Source: Tectiglobus sp965223355 (GTDB lineage Bacteria > Pseudomonadota > Alphaproteobacteria > Rhizobiales > Hyphomicrobiaceae). From it: DNA of 64,000 nucleotides. Position 1 is the first letter of the stretch. Each line of letters begins with the position of its first letter. The notes under the pieces were generated by a model. It had not been told where the DNA came from and searched no databases. It saw nothing but the letters and a program-made list of their open reading frames with translations. The DNA is taken from positions 3,410,001 through 3,474,000 of the forward strand of contig CBDCWE010000003.1 in assembly GCA_965223355.1 (NCBI GenBank), in the 5' to 3' direction. A program made the position numbers and the translations under genes. Shown here in pieces: positions 62,139-64,000 of this stretch.

Positions 62139-63179
62139 ATGGCAAAACGTTGGCTCAACCGGCCGCAAGGCTCGAACTGGGGCGACTTCGGTGACGACGA
62201 TCAATGCGGGCGCCTCAATCTGATCACGCGGCAGAAGGTGCTCGAAGGCATCGCCGAGATCAAGGATGGCCGCACGTTCTGCCTGTCAATGCCGCTCGAT
62301 TATCCGGGCGGCAACACGCTCAATCCGGCGCGCCTGCCACCGCAACGTTTCGCCACGGAAACACCCGACGGCGTCAAGCGCTACTTGCTGCCGCTCGACA
62401 AGGCGCTCGGCAATCCGGATCTGATCGACGTCGTCTGCGATGATCGCGTGCTCATTCACACGCAGTACTCGACGCAGTGGGATGCGCTCGCCCACGTCGG
62501 CCAGCAGTTCGATGCCGATGGCGACGGCGTTGACGAATATGTCTTCTACAACGGCTGGCGTGGCGGCGAAGACATCGTCGCCGGTGCGCAGTGCACAGAC
62601 TGTGGCGGTCTCGAAAGCGCCGAAGCCAAAAAGCTCGGCATCGAGAACATGGCCGCACGTTGCGTCCAGGGCCGCGCCGTCATGATCGACCTCCACACCG
62701 TCTACGGTGATGCCAAGTCCGATGTCGATTTCGACGGCCTCGAAGCGGTGATGGCGCAACAAAACGTCGTCGTCGAACCCGGCGATATGGTCTGCCTCCA
62801 TACCGGCTTTTCGACCCGCATCCTGGCGCGCAACAAGGAGCCGGACCATGATGTGCTGCACAACTCCTGCGCCGCACTGGAAGGCCGTGATCCGAAATTG
62901 CAGAACTGGATTCGCGACTGCGGCCTGTCGGTGCTGATTGCCGACAACTATGCGGTCGAACGCACACCGAGCACCACCGGCGACGGACGCCGCGCCATGC
63001 TGCCGTTGCATGAATTGTGCTTGTTCAAACTCGGCATCCATCTCGGTGAGATCTGGTATCTCTCCGAACTCAACGACTATCTCAAGGCCCACAACCGCAA
63101 TCGCTTTTTGCTGACCGCCCCGCCGTTGCGTTTGCCGGGCTCGGTTGGTTCGCCGGTGACGCCGGTGGCCACGGTCTGA
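62139..63179 (+). CDS. Cyclase-family hydrolase (kynurenine formamidase-like)
   Basis: A 346-residue member of the 'putative cyclase' family (pfam04199) from ATG 62139 (MAKRWLNRPQGSNWGDFG). The metal-binding H-x-T-x-x-D-x-x-x-H pattern reads IHTQYSTQWDALAHVGQQF. DMVCLHTGFSTRI and LPLHELCLFKLGIHLGE also fit. Members hydrolyse amides or cyclise polyketides; the setting beside CoA enzymes suggests a ring- or amide-opening step in a catabolic path. The stop TGA shares a base with the next ATG. Confidence 0.85.
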   Translation: MAKRWLNRPQGSNWGDFGDDDQCGRLNLITRQKVLEGIAEIKDGRTFCLSMPLDYPGGNTLNPARLPPQRFATETPDGVKRYLLPLDKALGNPDLIDVVCDDRVLIHTQYSTQWDALAHVGQQFDADGDGVDEYVFYNGWRGGEDIVAGAQCTDCGGLESAEAKKLGIENMAARCVQGRAVMIDLHTVYGDAKSDVDFDGLEAVMAQQNVVVEPGDMVCLHTGFSTRILARNKEPDHDVLHNSCAALEGRDPKLQNWIRDCGLSVLIADNYAVERTPSTTGDGRRAMLPLHELCLFKLGIHLGEIWYLSELNDYLKAHNRNRFLLTAPPLRLPGSVGSPVTPVATV

Positions 63180-63532
63180 TGGAGGACGACTTGAGCGTTC
63201 GCGCGCCAGCGACAGACGAGGAGGTTGAACAGGCGCGCTTTGTGACCGGCCGGTCCTGGCGTGCCACCTTTCGTGCGATCACCGCCGCCGCCACCGAGGC
63301 GCTGGCCGCCGGGCGCAACGCCGCCCGGCGCTGCAAACAACAACCCGGTTCGCAAGGCCACACGTTCCTTATCGCAGATGCCGATGGCGCAATTGTCGAC
63401 CATTGCTGCGCCGTTGCCGGGCACGGCGGCATTGCCGGCGTACCCGCAGTGATCTGCGCGCAAACCGTCGCGCAACCGATCTGCAGCGCCTCTGACCAAG
63501 GACAACGAGCAACACACAATGACCACACTTGA
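63179..63532 (+). CDS. Small protein of unknown function
   Basis: A 117-residue frame translationally coupled on both sides: its ATG overlaps the cyclase-family stop (TGATG) and its end overlaps the next gene by 14 bp. It contains ARFVTGRSWRATFRAITAAA, AARRCKQQPGSQGHTFLIAD and VDHCCAVAGHGGIAGVPAVI. No family is recognised. The run of Gly and small residues near the end resembles no cofactor site I can name. Confidence 0.55.
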   Translation: MEDDLSVRAPATDEEVEQARFVTGRSWRATFRAITAAATEALAAGRNAARRCKQQPGSQGHTFLIADADGAIVDHCCAVAGHGGIAGVPAVICAQTVAQPICSASDQGQRATHNDHT

Positions 63533-64000
63533 CGATCTTCTGACCCCGAAGTCCGTCGCCGTCGTCGGCGCCTCCGATGACCCGACACGGATCGGCGGCC
63601 GACCGGTTTCATTTTTCAAGAACCTCGGCTATGCGGGTGCGATCTATCCGGTTAACCCGAACCGCGACGAGGTCCAGGGCCTCAAGGCCTATCCGTCGTT
63701 GCGCGCCATCGATGGGGCGATCGACTTTGTGCTCGTCGCCGTGCCGGCCAAAGGCGTGATCGATGTCGTCAACGATGCCGTCGCCAAGAAGGTCAAGACG
63801 GTGATGATCTTCTCGTCGGGCTTTGGCGAAATGAACGAGGCCGGCCAGAAGGCGCAGGACGAACTCACCCGCATCGCGCGCGCAAGCGGGGTGCGCATCA
63901 TCGGCCCCAATTGTCTCGGCGTGTTCAACTCGGCGATCAATTTCTATCCGACCTTCACGACCACGATCGAACGCCGCCAACCCGAGCCGGGCGGCCTTGC
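63519..64000 (+). CDS. NDP-forming acyl-CoA synthetase, N-terminal CoA-binding part (partial)
   Basis: The first ~160 residues, cut by the window end. The N-terminal CoA-binding Rossmann domain is clear: LTPKSVAVVGASDDPTRIGG, YAGAIYPVNPNRDEVQGLKA and then VRIIGPNCLGVFNSAINFYP. This is the entry of acetyl/acyl-CoA synthetases (NDP-forming), which join acids to CoA with ATP or GTP. ATG at 63519 overlaps the upstream small gene. Continues the CoA-related unit started at 60623. Confidence 0.9.
   Translation, partial: MTTLDDLLTPKSVAVVGASDDPTRIGGRPVSFFKNLGYAGAIYPVNPNRDEVQGLKAYPSLRAIDGAIDFVLVAVPAKGVIDVVNDAVAKKVKTVMIFSSGFGEMNEAGQKAQDELTRIARASGVRIIGPNCLGVFNSAINFYPTFTTTIERRQPEPGGL

Noticed and set aside
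1..64000. Defence, toxin-antitoxin or phage genes
   Set aside because: Looked for on both strands; no restriction, CBASS, retron, TA or phage structural family is recognised. The cyclase/CNB unit lacks any effector of a CBASS or Pycsar type that I can identify.

Overview
This window is chromosomal DNA from a GC-rich alphaproteobacterium. Two gene strings support that placement. The first is the minus-strand run rimP-nusA-ylxR-infB-rbfA-truB-rpsO-pnp. The second is the minus-strand run miaB-phoH-ybeY-corC-lnt-XRE regulator-metK-trmB, which feeds into it. This order is typical of Alphaproteobacteria, and the YlxR-L7Ae fusion, the NodD-free NoeA-like methyltransferase and the CyaC-like cyclase fit as well. 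The order or family cannot be fixed from the sequence alone. I see no tRNA, rRNA, CRISPR array, prophage or recognisable defence island.

Layout. 1-806 is non-coding and holds three tandem copies of a ~160 bp hairpin-rich unit. 807-2065 encodes an ELM1-like protein and a small membrane protein. 2239-2524 is a palindromic MITE-like element ending at the pnp stop codon. 2522-13841 is the transcription/translation operon, interrupted by an alpha/beta hydrolase. 14272-27101 is a housekeeping block: tRNA modification, SAM synthesis, lipoprotein acylation, ribosome maturation, phospholipid synthesis, TsaB/RimI, a RutE-like nitroreductase and Nfu. 27550-40150 is mixed: a DehI-like protein, spermidine synthesis (speD/speE), AsmA, a nucleoside transporter, a DUF1194 protein, an AidB-like acyl-CoA dehydrogenase, a HAD dehalogenase and a nuclease. 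40555-44008 is a compact three-gene plus-strand unit: a small YIDP membrane protein, a NoeA-like methyltransferase and a membrane-anchored sulfatase/phosphotransferase. 44574-45892 is an IS5-family element. 46028-54110 is accessory: a TolB/TPR protein, an oxidoreductase pair, a decayed IS481 transposase, a GbsR-type regulator with a palindrome over its start codon, DUF4166, an ICL/PEPM enzyme and one intact plus one truncated HCCA-isomerase-like gene. 54155-59062 is a three-gene signalling unit. 59381-64000 carries a glycosyltransferase and then a CoA-linked catabolic run that leaves the window.

Most interesting: (i) the minus-strand unit of a degenerate ABC protein, a cyclic-nucleotide-binding protein and a membrane [2Fe-2S]/possible-heme class III cyclase, which together look like a redox-sensing cAMP module with a probably ATPase-dead ABC partner; (ii) the YIDP-methyltransferase-sulfatase unit, a candidate cell-surface modification system; (iii) two dispersed hairpin repeat families. 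Family A has CTAG termini that supply the stop codons of three unrelated genes. Family B has hairpins with compensatory base changes between copies.

Gene functions come from reading the translations against remembered family motifs. No database search was run.
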